Assembly: GCF_000756305.1 (NCBI RefSeq)
Contig: NZ_JRFE01000022.1
Location: forward strand, 62,001 to 126,000
DNA length: 64,000 nucleotides
Reading direction: 5' to 3'
Origin: Myxosarcina sp. GI1
Lineage (GTDB): Bacteria; Cyanobacteriota; Cyanobacteriia; Cyanobacteriales; Xenococcaceae
Below, in pieces: positions 28,622-37,006 of the stretch (position 1 is its first letter; every line of letters starts with the position of its first letter). The notes below the pieces were generated by a model that saw only the letters and a list, made by a program, of their open reading frames with translations, searched no databases and was not told the origin of the DNA. The position numbers and the translations under genes were made by a program.

Positions 28622-29276
28622 AGATATCAAAAATTTTTCTAGCTCTTATTGCCAGTCTACTCAAGAATTACCAGAAAATTTGACTTGACATCATTAACTT
28701 TTAATTGACTATGACTTATGCAAAGACACTCCCACACTAGCCAGAATCAAAAAACTCAAGGTGATGCTGGCTAACCCACAAGCAGATCCAATGTAAAGTC
28801 GCAATTATGTTTCTATCGCTTGTGTATCCGATTTATTTAAAGACAATAGCGGCAAATATTTAGGCTTCTTAATGCTAGCGATACGAGATAATAAACAACT
28901 TTCTAATATTTACAAAATCCTCAAAGACGCAAAAAAGTTCCTCCTGGTTTTAACTGGTGCTATCTTCACGTCACGGCACTAAATATCGCTTGGATTCTTT
29001 AGGAGATTCACGCTTTCTCAAATAATATTTTAACAAAGGACACACACAATCAGATTTACGACTTACTGCTGTAGATTATCTATCAAAGGTTACAAAATTT
29101 ATTAATTAATGATTTTAAGATTAAGAAAAAATTAGGTTGAGGTTCATAAATTTATAACGCAGCGATCGCAAAGCAAGCGACTATTAATACAAATGTTTTT
29201 ATTTCTTTAATATCTAAATAATGAAATAGAAGCGCTATAGCTCTTCAATAAAATTAGAGTCAAGCTTAATTAGAAA
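28622..29276. other. Gene-poor AT-rich region with probable gene debris
   Basis: No intact gene is seen. On the plus strand a frame without a good start is open from about 28799 to 28983 and encodes VSIACVSDLFKDNSGKYLG and onward for about 60 residues; another stretch near 28960-29020 reads SSRHGTKYRLDSLGDSR before a stop. I do not recognise either, but they look like protein fragments rather than random sequence. TAGCCAG (28739-28745) and CTGGCTA (28766-28772) form a hairpin. Confidence 0.4.
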
Positions 29277-29483
29277 CTAACCTTTTTTATCCATAAAAAA
29301 TATTTTAATTGGTAGAGTTGCAATATATCTAAACAAACTCAACAAATTCAATGCTATTTTCTTTTTACATAAATATTTATCAAACAAAGGTAAAATGTCT
29401 GCTTCTTCAAAGCCCAAATTGCTTTTTATTGAACCATTAAGTAAAATTTCTTTTAATTGAAGTACCTTGTCATCTTTAAGCAT
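29277..29483 (-). CDS. Possible small hypothetical protein
   Basis: A 68-residue frame, MLKDDKVLQLKEILLNGSI to the basic, hydrophobic C-terminus LSLFRYIATLPIKIFFMDKKG. GAGAA lies nine bases before the ATG. I do not recognise it. It is in an AT-rich decaying region, so it may be spurious or a remnant. Confidence 0.3.
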   Translation of the reverse strand: MLKDDKVLQLKEILLNGSIKSNLGFEEADILPLFDKYLCKKKIALNLLSLFRYIATLPIKIFFMDKKG

Positions 29484-30040
29484 TATTATTTCTCAACTGT
29501 ACTATTTTTTTTTAAAGTCAGCTTGTGTAGCTTAACTTGTCAACAACGTAATCTAAACAGTATTTTTTATACGAGGTTATAAAACTACGCTTACCAAGTA
29601 TTATTAACTACTTTCTTTGAAAGCAAAAGCTAATAAATTATCTTTTTTATTTTAAAACAAAAACATGAAAGTTCGCTCTAGCAAAACTACATTGCAGTGT
29701 TAAATTTGGCTCGAAAAATGTTTTGTAAACGGTTTGAGCCAAAAGTATACAAAATTTTAATACTAAAAAATTAAAATTATGCTCTGTAAGGTTTATAAAA
29801 ATTATTTTTTAACAGTTTTACAATACAAGTTTGATAGAACTTGAAAACTTAAATTTAATATATAAATCACTCTATTTTATTTCCTCTAACCATAGTTATA
29901 AATAAACTATACCTCTACAGATATAGCAACGTTTAATATTAGTTAAATTGCTCTGTATTAAACACAAAAAGTAAATTTATATTCGTTATGTCTATCTTGA
30001 GAAAGACTATAAAATATAGCAACGTCGATAGCATGATATG
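29484..30040. other. AT-rich region without genes
   Basis: No coding sequence is supported. One clear dyad, TTTGGCTC (29705-29712) with GAGCCAAA (29736-29743) and a 23-base loop, is the only structure noted. Confidence 0.5.
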
Positions 30041-30330
30041 TAAGTACCTGTCGAAAAGATTGGTTCTAACGTGCGAAATCTAAAACAAGGCGATCGCTGT
30101 GGTACTTTCCCTCTACAATTGCCTGCGGTCATTGTTCTTATTGTTGTAGCGGTTATCAGGCGCAGTGCGACAATGTTAATCCTTAAGGCAAAATCGTAAA
30201 AAATCTCACAATTAACATGGGTAACTGCAATCATCGCAAGTATATTTCAACTTTAGTAGATCTGGTTCGCGACGGTACGGTCGATCCAGCCAAGATTTTA
30301 ACTCAGAAAGAATTTTTCCTACTGCTAATT
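30041..30330 (+). pseudogene. Decayed zinc-dependent alcohol dehydrogenase
   Basis: Three pieces in different frames give a recognisable medium-chain dehydrogenase. First comes VPVEKIGSNVRNLKQGDRC, the GxGD-type segment. After a +1 shift comes IACGHCSYCCSGYQAQCDN, with the structural-zinc spacing C-x2-C-x2-C-x7-C, ending at a stop at about 30183. Then comes MGNCNHRKYISTLVDLVRDGTVDPAKILTQKE from the C-terminal lobe. The roughly 200 residues of the cofactor domain between the second and third pieces are missing. This is a frameshifted and internally deleted gene. Confidence 0.75.
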
Positions 30331-30428
30331 TTTCTTTCAAGTTAGTACCAATATTTTAAACTGTTGGTAGCCGATCGATTCTCAATTGGCAGGAGAAATA
30401 AACTTTGAATCGCGAACATTCTTTCTGT

Positions 30429-31322
30429 TTAAAGCTCGATTGCTACATTATGGAGGACTTCAATTGGTGCGATCGACTGCAATAATTCCCAGGCGGCGCG
30501 ATCGCGAACGAATAAAGAGCCAGCAAAACCTAGTGAGTTAACTGCAATACCATGATAAGCCTCTTGCGATCGCGGAACTAGCAACATCCAGTTATTAGTT
30601 ACCAACAAATTATAAGCACCAGGCTGTTTAACAACATTTTTATCAATGTCAAAACCAACTTTTTCTAGCAGAGCATAATAGTTGTCCAGCATCATTTGGG
30701 GAGTATAATTTTTATCTAATAGAGCGATCGCATGACGAAAAGTAAAGTTGGATATTGTAGCGAGAGGACTATTAAAATTAGCTTCAGCGATCGCCTTGTC
30801 GATGGGAACCCCTTTAAGGTTAGGAATAATTGGTAACGGTAATAGTTGCAAGTGTTTGTGTGCTTGAGATGCACCCGCAATTTTACCCCCATTATAAAAA
30901 GCTAAACCGTCGATCTCTTGCATACAGATATGTAAAGCTTCAAAATCATTCAAGTTGAGCAAATCTGTCTGTTCTTCAAAAGCACGAGTTACGATTAGTA
31001 AATGATGTTCGACAACATTAAATTTATTGAGTAAACAAAAATGTGTTGATGAAAGATTACCTACAAACAAATCTTTTTCGTAGGGTAAAAAAGGATCGGA
31101 TCTTTTGCCAGTTTTAATTTCGTGCTGCTTTTGTTTTTGTTTTGCCGTCTCTTTACGCGCCAAACTCGATAGAGTATGAACTACGAAAGTAATGCCATCT
31201 TGTTCGATAAATTTGTGTTCGGTTTTAATTGACTGAAGTGCGCCTCGTTCGCGAGCTAATTTAGTTTGCTGTTTTAGTTTTGTCCAAAGCGTTCCAGATT
31301 CTAATAATTTTGCAGAATTCAT
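30429..31322 (-). CDS. ATP adenylyltransferase (Ap4A phosphorylase type)
   Basis: Ap4A phosphorylases split diadenosine tetraphosphate with phosphate to ATP and ADP. The 297-residue protein has the HIT-like active site GASQAHKHLQLLP, with His155 and His157, preceded by a core matching Apa1/Apa2: PFLPYEKDLFVGNLSSTHFCLLNKFNVVEHHLLIVT. The C-terminal half has the YNLLVTNNWMLLVPRSQEAYHGIAVNSLGFAGSLFVRD block typical of the family. It starts 16 bases after the ribF stop, so the two genes are probably one transcript, a pairing that joins nucleotide cofactor synthesis and clearance. Confidence 0.92.
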   Translation of the reverse strand: MNSAKLLESGTLWTKLKQQTKLARERGALQSIKTEHKFIEQDGITFVVHTLSSLARKETAKQKQKQHEIKTGKRSDPFLPYEKDLFVGNLSSTHFCLLNKFNVVEHHLLIVTRAFEEQTDLLNLNDFEALHICMQEIDGLAFYNGGKIAGASQAHKHLQLLPLPIIPNLKGVPIDKAIAEANFNSPLATISNFTFRHAIALLDKNYTPQMMLDNYYALLEKVGFDIDKNVVKQPGAYNLLVTNNWMLLVPRSQEAYHGIAVNSLGFAGSLFVRDRAAWELLQSIAPIEVLHNVAIEL

Positions 31323-31338
31323 CGATTAAAACCAGATA

Positions 31339-32259
31339 TTAATTTGTGAGTGCGGCTTGGCAATCTTTGGTAATTTGCTGTTTGAGATCGTCTAAAGAAG
31401 AAAACTTTTGTTCGGGTCGCAAGAACTTTTTTAAATTTACATTTAAGGTTTGACCGTATAAATCTCCCGACCAATTTAACAGATGTACTTCAATAGTGGG
31501 GTCTTTTCCTGCTACGGTAGGACGACAGCCAATGTTCATTACGCCTTTTACGATAGACTCTAATAAAATATCTACCGCATAGACACCAAAGCGTGGCAAA
31601 AACTTGTCTGGTGATAACTGCAAATTGGCGGTGGGAAAGCCAATAGTTCTGCCTAATTGCTGTCCCGTTACTACTTTACCAATTAAAGTATACGGTCGGT
31701 CTAACATGAGGTTAGCTTTTTCCACTTCTCCATTAGCTAATGCTTGTCGAATTAAAGAACTGCTAACCCGAACCGATTTGCTATTATCCCAACATTTGTG
31801 TAGCGAGTTGAGATATACTTCGATACCTAAATTTGTAGCAATGCTTTTTAATTTTGTTGCCGTTCCCTTTCTTTGATTGCCAAAACGAAAGTCTTCCCCA
31901 ACGCTAATATGAGTAGCCTGTAACTGTTCTACTAAAATTTGTCTGACAAATTGTTCTGGGCTTAAAGCAGCCAGTTCGCGATTAAAAGGTAACAAAACTA
32001 GTTGTTCGATGCCAAATCTATCTAACTGCTGTGCTTTTTCGGCAACGGGAGTTAAAAGCTTAATTTTTTTGCCCGTAAAAAATTCACGGGGATGAGGCGA
32101 AAAGCTAACTACTGAAGGATATATTGATAAAGCACAATCGCTTTTTAGTCTGATAATTGGTTCCAAGACCGTTTGATGCCCTTGATGTAAGCCGTCAAAA
32201 TTACCGAGGGCGATCGCTGTTGGAGTTTTAATCTGTTCTATTGAAGATGCAATCCACAC
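31339..32259 (-). CDS. ribF: Bifunctional riboflavin kinase / FMN adenylyltransferase
   Basis: RibF converts riboflavin to FMN and then FAD. The 306-residue protein has the N-terminal adenylyltransferase domain with ALGNFDGLHQGHQTVL (residues 17-32), the VSFSPHP and VGEDFRFGNQRKG blocks, and from about residue 180 the flavokinase domain with GRTIGFPTANL and GVYAVDI. The order and length are standard. It is upstream of the Ap4A phosphorylase gene on the same strand. Confidence 0.96.
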   Translation of the reverse strand: MWIASSIEQIKTPTAIALGNFDGLHQGHQTVLEPIIRLKSDCALSIYPSVVSFSPHPREFFTGKKIKLLTPVAEKAQQLDRFGIEQLVLLPFNRELAALSPEQFVRQILVEQLQATHISVGEDFRFGNQRKGTATKLKSIATNLGIEVYLNSLHKCWDNSKSVRVSSSLIRQALANGEVEKANLMLDRPYTLIGKVVTGQQLGRTIGFPTANLQLSPDKFLPRFGVYAVDILLESIVKGVMNIGCRPTVAGKDPTIEVHLLNWSGDLYGQTLNVNLKKFLRPEQKFSSLDDLKQQITKDCQAALTN

Positions 32260-32445
32260 GCTTTACATTTTGACACAGTTTGCCATTACTCTTACACGGA
32301 AAATAAAGTTTGAATGGTTATTTTAGCAAGCGACCGCGAGCTAAAATCGATTGGCAATCAATCAAGGATAATTGTCGCTATTTATGTAGAATCGCTTTAT
32401 GATGGCTTTTCAGTTTTAAAACCAATCTAAATTCAAGTAAAGATA

Positions 32446-32534
32446 CGGAGAAGGAGGGATTCGAACCCTCGATGAGGTTTACACCTCATAACTCCTTAGC
32501 AGGGAGCCGCTTTCAACCGCTCAGCCACCTCTCC
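32446..32534 (-). tRNA. tRNA-Ser (anticodon GCU)
   Basis: On the minus strand the 5' arm GGAGAGG pairs with CTTCTCC at the 3' end. The D arm is GCTGAGCGGTTGAAAGC, the anticodon loop CTGCTAA carries GCT, a long variable arm (TATGAGG-tgtaaa-CCTCAT) follows, and the T arm holds GGTTCGAATCC. The long variable arm and GCT anticodon identify serine for AGC/AGU codons. No 3' CCA is encoded. Confidence 0.97.
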
Positions 32535-32593
32535 AAGGTTCCAATGGCTTATTATTATAGCAGATTTAACAAAAGTGTAAACAATCCCAGCTT

Positions 32594-33844
32594 ATGAACG
32601 ATCGAGCGACTAGAGCCATTGCACTAATTTCCGTACATGGAGATCCTGCTGTCGAAATCGGCAGAGAAGAAGCAGGAGGACAAAATGTTTACGTGCGTCA
32701 AGTCGGTGAAGCACTGGCAAGGCAGGGATGGCACGTAGATATGTTTACCCGTGCTAGTAGTTCGCAACAGCCCAAAATAGTCGAACATGGCGATCGCTGT
32801 CGTACCGTCCGTTTGACTGCTGGACCTGAAAAATTTATTCCTCGGCAAGATATTTTTGATTATGGCGCGCAATTTGTTAACTCATTTTTAGAGTTTCAAA
32901 CCAGGGAAAAACTAAACTATTTTTTAATACACACAAACTACTGGATTTCAGGCTGGGTAGGACTACAATTACGGCAGCAGTTAGCGATTCCCCAAATACA
33001 TACTTATCATTCTTTGGGGGCAGTAAAATACCAGACGGAAACCGAAATTCCCAAAATTGGTGCTACTCGTTTAAAAATAGAACGAGACTGTTTGGAACGA
33101 GCCGACTGCATTATTGCTACTAGCCCGCAAGAAAAAGAACACATGCGCTCTTTGGTTTCTCAGCTAGGAAACATCGAAGTTATTCCTTGTGGTACTGATA
33201 TCAGACGTTTCTATACTATCGGTCAAACAGAAGGGCGATCGCATTTAGGAATTCCCAAGAATGCTAAAGTTATTTTTTACATCGGACGTTTTGACCGACG
33301 TAAGGGTATTGAAACTCTAGTGCGTGCCATTGGTAAATCTAGTTGGAAAGACGATGACCGTCTACAGCTAATTATTGGCGGTGGCTCTCGTCCTGGCGAA
33401 AGCGATGGACTAGAAAGGGAAAGAATTGAAGCAATTGTTGTCGAGTTGAAGCTAGAAGCAAAAACTTTTTTTCCAGGTAGAATTAGCGATTTAGAATTGC
33501 CACTATACTATGCTGCTGCTGATGTATGTGTCGTTCCCAGTCATTACGAACCTTTTGGCTTAGTAGCAATTGAATCTATGGCTAGCGGTACTCCTGTAGT
33601 TGCATCAAATGTAGGTGGACTTCAGTACACAATAGTTGACGGCGAAACTGGCTTGCTGGCACCAGCCAAAGATGTTAGAGCATTTGCTATAGCCATCGAT
33701 CGCCTTTTAAATAATTCCAAACTGCGCGATACATTAGGCAAAAATGCCAGAAAGCGAGTTGAAGAAAAATTTAGCTGGGAAGGCGTAGCTACTCAATTGG
33801 AGCAGCTTTACCTCAAGCTAATCAATCAAACCGCTTTCAACTAA
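32594..33844 (+). CDS. GT4 glycosyltransferase (first of two paralogues)
   Basis: A 416-residue GT-B enzyme of family GT4. The donor/acceptor N-domain begins ALISVHGDPAVEIGREEAGGQNVYVRQVGEAL, the layout of sucrose synthase, sucrose-phosphate synthase and MshA-type enzymes. The C-domain has GRFDRRKGIETLV and the nucleotide-sugar motif HYEPFGLVAIESMASGTPVVASNVGG, with the E-x7-E pair. The gene at 56940 encodes a close paralogue. Candidate products are sucrose-like or glycolipid sugars, or exopolysaccharide units, and I cannot choose between them. It stands alone between tRNA-Ser and the convergent hisD. Confidence 0.88.
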   Translation: MNDRATRAIALISVHGDPAVEIGREEAGGQNVYVRQVGEALARQGWHVDMFTRASSSQQPKIVEHGDRCRTVRLTAGPEKFIPRQDIFDYGAQFVNSFLEFQTREKLNYFLIHTNYWISGWVGLQLRQQLAIPQIHTYHSLGAVKYQTETEIPKIGATRLKIERDCLERADCIIATSPQEKEHMRSLVSQLGNIEVIPCGTDIRRFYTIGQTEGRSHLGIPKNAKVIFYIGRFDRRKGIETLVRAIGKSSWKDDDRLQLIIGGGSRPGESDGLERERIEAIVVELKLEAKTFFPGRISDLELPLYYAAADVCVVPSHYEPFGLVAIESMASGTPVVASNVGGLQYTIVDGETGLLAPAKDVRAFAIAIDRLLNNSKLRDTLGKNARKRVEEKFSWEGVATQLEQLYLKLINQTAFN

Positions 33845-33846
33845 TA

Positions 33847-35148
33847 TTACTCTTGCTTCTCTGTTCGTAGCTTCACCGAATCTGCATGAGAAGGCAATCC
33901 TTCTGCCTGCGCCAAAATTTGAATCGTACTTGACATTTTCTTCAAAGCGGTAGAAGAGTATTCAATAAGACTAGAGTGTTTCATAAACGTTTCCACTCCT
34001 AAAGCCGAAGCATAACGAGCGGCTCCCGACGTAGGCAAGGTGTGGTTGGGACCTGCTAGATAGTCGCCGACAGCTTCTGGCGTAGAATTGCCGATAAAGA
34101 TTGCTCCTGCATGGCGAATCTGCTCGATTAATTCCCAAGGTTGTTCTACTTCCAATTCTAAATGTTCGGGGGCAAACAAATTAGAAAGTTCTGCTGCGAT
34201 TTCAAGCGACTCAACTATGACAATTAAGCCATAGTGGGCGATCGCTTTTTCGGTTAAAATTTTTCGGGGATGATTTGTTAGTTGCCTGCTGACTTCAGTT
34301 TGGACTTTTCTGGCTAGATTGCTGTCGGTAGTTAGTAGAATTGCTGCTGCTAAGGGATCGTGTTCTGCTTGAGCCAGTAGATCTGCCGCTACATGTACGG
34401 GGTTGGCATATTCGTCGGCAATTACCAATACCTCAGAAGGTCCTGCTAGAGAATCTATTCCTACCGTACCGTAAACCATTTTTTTGGCTAGGGTTACATA
34501 AATGTTACCAGGACCTGTAATTACGTCTACTTTAGGAATTGTCTCCGTTCCATAAGCTAATGCCCCAATTGCCTGCGCTCCTCCAATACGATAGATGTCT
34601 TTTACTCCTGCCTCCTGAGCCGCAACTAGAACGGCTGGATTGATTTCTCCTTCCGAACCAGGGGGAGTCACCATAACTATTTGAGGTACCTGGGCAACTT
34701 TAGCGGGAATGGCGTTCATCAATACCGTACTCGGATAAGCTGCTCTACCGCCAGGTACGTACAAACCCGCTCGCTCGACAGGAGTGTAGCGTTTGCCCAA
34801 AACCACACCATCATCTTCAAACTTGACCCAGGATTTGGGAACTCGTTGACGATGAAAAGCCTCAATTTTCTGACAGGCTAACTGAATGGCATGGAGCAAA
34901 TCTTGAGAAATATGCCGATAAGCAGCATCCAACTCGGAACTACTTACCTTTAATTGTTCTGCATTTAAACTTTGTCCGTCAAATTTTTTGGTATATTCGA
35001 GCAAGGCACGATCGCCATCAGATTTGACGGTAGCAATAATTTCTCTTACCTTTGCTTCTTGAGGTTGAATATCGTTGTCGGTCGTACGATTGCTAATTCG
35101 CTGGAGTTCTGCTTGTGCCTCAGCTTGCCGTTCGATTATTCGCAGCAT
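33847..35148 (-). CDS. hisD: Histidinol dehydrogenase
   Basis: HisD carries out the last two steps of histidine synthesis, oxidising histidinol to histidine with NAD and zinc. The protein is 433 residues from MLRIIERQAEAQAEL (ATG at 35148); a TTG or upstream codon would add 11. Conserved blocks are YVPGGRAAYPSTVLMNAIPAKVA, GGAQAIGALAYGTETI, DSLAGPSEVLVIAD, the zinc-site LLAQAEHDP, and NLFAPEHLEL. It converges on the GT4 gene with a two-base gap and is divergent from rpsT. Confidence 0.97.
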   Translation of the reverse strand: MLRIIERQAEAQAELQRISNRTTDNDIQPQEAKVREIIATVKSDGDRALLEYTKKFDGQSLNAEQLKVSSSELDAAYRHISQDLLHAIQLACQKIEAFHRQRVPKSWVKFEDDGVVLGKRYTPVERAGLYVPGGRAAYPSTVLMNAIPAKVAQVPQIVMVTPPGSEGEINPAVLVAAQEAGVKDIYRIGGAQAIGALAYGTETIPKVDVITGPGNIYVTLAKKMVYGTVGIDSLAGPSEVLVIADEYANPVHVAADLLAQAEHDPLAAAILLTTDSNLARKVQTEVSRQLTNHPRKILTEKAIAHYGLIVIVESLEIAAELSNLFAPEHLELEVEQPWELIEQIRHAGAIFIGNSTPEAVGDYLAGPNHTLPTSGAARYASALGVETFMKHSSLIEYSSTALKKMSSTIQILAQAEGLPSHADSVKLRTEKQE

Positions 35149-35590
35149 CGAGTTCTCATGTCCCTTGGAGTTACTACCCAATGCGAGCTAAGTTCGGTCA
35201 TTCGATAACAGTTGGTTCTATGCTGCCTATATATCAGACGAACCTGACTACTATTTTTGTAAATTTCCGCGCTTACAATGCTCGCTGTATCTTTAGCTTA
35301 ACTTGTATTATTTATATTGTAGGTCGTGCGCTTGAGATAAAATCTCTTTGTGGGTAACGAATTAACTCTTTAGCGATCGTACTTACTATATAGACTATAT
35401 AGAGTAAACTAAACTTAGTTGTCGCTTCAGATTTTTATTAGCGTACCCAGACAACCATTATAGCTATGGCTATTATCTGTTGACAAAAATCTTTATAGCT
35501 TGTTAGCATATAGAATCTAGTTTTATTTAATTTCTATTTCCTCAGAATCTTTCATAAAAATACTAGCAAGACAATTATTAGTAGATAACT
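35149..35590. promoter_or_regulatory. Divergent hisD/rpsT promoter region with tandem repeats
   Basis: No gene is supported here. Two copies of ACTATATAG stand head to tail at 35385-35393 and 35394-35402, followed by the palindrome AACTAA-ac-TTAGTT (35407-35420). These lie 170-206 bases before the rpsT GTG and probably belong to its promoter. Confidence 0.45.
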
Positions 35591-35887
35591 GTGGCTAACT
35601 CTAAATCGGCAATCAAACGTATCAGAACGGCAGAACGAAATCGGCTTCGTAACAAAGCATATAAGTCAGCAGTAAGAACTCTGATGAAAAAATATTTTAA
35701 TGCTGTAGACCGCTATACAGCAGAACCAAACTCGGAAAATATGAGTGAGGCTCGGCAAGCTATGTCTGCTGCATACAGTAAGATAGATAAAGCAGTTAAG
35801 CGTAATGTACTGCACAAAAACAACGGAGCTAGAAAAAAGGCGCGTCTGGCAAAGCATTTGTCTCAAGTTAGCCAAGCAGCTTCTTAA
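35591..35887 (+). CDS. rpsT: 30S ribosomal protein S20
   Basis: S20 binds 16S rRNA helices early in 30S assembly. The 98-residue protein starts with GTG and has the family pattern [30 protein letters not shown], then [23 protein letters not shown]. Very basic and helical, normal length. The order rpsT, tatD, rpoB, rpoC1, rpoC2 is widely conserved in cyanobacteria, so the gene probably opens this cluster. Confidence 0.97.
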   Translation: MANSKSAIKRIRTAERNRLRNKAYKSAVRTLMKKYFNAVDRYTAEPNSENMSEARQAMSAAYSKIDKAVKRNVLHKNNGARKKARLAKHLSQVSQAAS

Positions 35888-35984
35888 AATTTAGAAATTT
35901 AACTATCGCTTTATAGACGAATATTGAAATTACAAGCGTTAAAATCTCACTTGAAATATCACAGCAAGCAAGTACCCCAAGTAA

Positions 35985-36797
35985 ATGCAGTTAATCGATA
36001 CCCATGTTCACATCAACTTCGATGTTTTTCAGGGGAACCTCGGCTCGCTTAGAAAACGTTGGACTGAAGCAGAGGTAGTTCGTTTGGTGCATTCCTGTGT
36101 AGAGCCAGATGAGTTTTGGGGAATAAAGTCTCTAACAGATAAGTTTCCCGAACTGTTTATGGCGGTTGGTTTGCACCCTTTAGATGCGGACAAATGGCAG
36201 GAAGACACTGCCGCTAAAATTCTGTCACTGGCAAGCTCTGAGCCGCGAGTTGTAGCTATCGGCGAAACGGGCTTAGATTTTTATAAGGCTAACGACTATA
36301 GTTTACAGGAAAAAGTATTACGAGAACAACTTAAGATAGCTCAAAAACTGGATAAGCCAGTTATTATTCACTGTCGAGATGCTGCCGAGCGATTGAGAAA
36401 CGTTTTACAGGATTTTTGGCAAACTCAGGGAGCGGTTAAAGGAGTAATGCACTGTTGGAGTGGCAACGAGCGAGAAACTAAATGGTTTCTCGATCTGGGT
36501 TTTTATATTAGCTTTAGCGGTATTGTTACTTTTAAAAATGCTTTACAGGTTAAAGCCTCAGCTAAAATAGTTCCTAGCGATCGCCTGCTTATAGAAACCG
36601 ACTGCCCTTTTTTAGCTCCCGTACCTCAAAGAGGAAAAACCAACGAACCTGCCTATGTGCGTTTCGTAGCCGAGCATTTAGCATCGCTGCGAGATGTTTC
36701 TGTAGAGACCATTGCTAAACAAACAACAGCTAACGCCTGTAGGTTATTTAAAATTCCTTTAGAGCAAACATTGCCAATTTCATCACCACAATTGTAA
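35985..36797 (+). CDS. tatD: TatD-family metal-dependent DNase
   Basis: A 270-residue TIM-barrel hydrolase. Metal ligands are visible in IDTHVHINF (His-x-His), [11 protein letters not shown] (Glu), PVIIHCRDA (His), MHCWSGN (His) and [11 protein letters not shown] (Asp). TatD-family enzymes have 3'-5' exonuclease activity and act in DNA repair or turnover. The gene lies between rpsT and rpoB in their conserved cyanobacterial order; 97 and 209 bases separate it from its neighbours. Confidence 0.95.
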   Translation: MQLIDTHVHINFDVFQGNLGSLRKRWTEAEVVRLVHSCVEPDEFWGIKSLTDKFPELFMAVGLHPLDADKWQEDTAAKILSLASSEPRVVAIGETGLDFYKANDYSLQEKVLREQLKIAQKLDKPVIIHCRDAAERLRNVLQDFWQTQGAVKGVMHCWSGNERETKWFLDLGFYISFSGIVTFKNALQVKASAKIVPSDRLLIETDCPFLAPVPQRGKTNEPAYVRFVAEHLASLRDVSVETIAKQTTANACRLFKIPLEQTLPISSPQL

Positions 36798-37006
36798 AAG
36801 TACCTGCGGCGATCGCCTATTGGGTTTTAAACACAGTTCCATTCTAAAATATCGGGGTAAAAACCTTCACCAAAGCGACAAACGCAGAAATAGGAGCGAT
36901 AGCAACTTGAGTCAGAGTTTATTTTACCAATTGGCAAAATAAAAAAACAGCAATAGCTAATCTATTATTTATCGCTTTATCAAATTCTTCTACCAGCAAC
37001 AACATT

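Noticed and set aside
30007-30234. 75-codon minus-strand frame
   Set aside because: The opposite strand of the same DNA encodes clear alcohol dehydrogenase remnants, so this frame is a shadow.
35115-35357. Plus-strand frames in the hisD/rpsT spacer
   Set aside because: They overlap the start of hisD, have no ribosome-binding site and no recognisable product.
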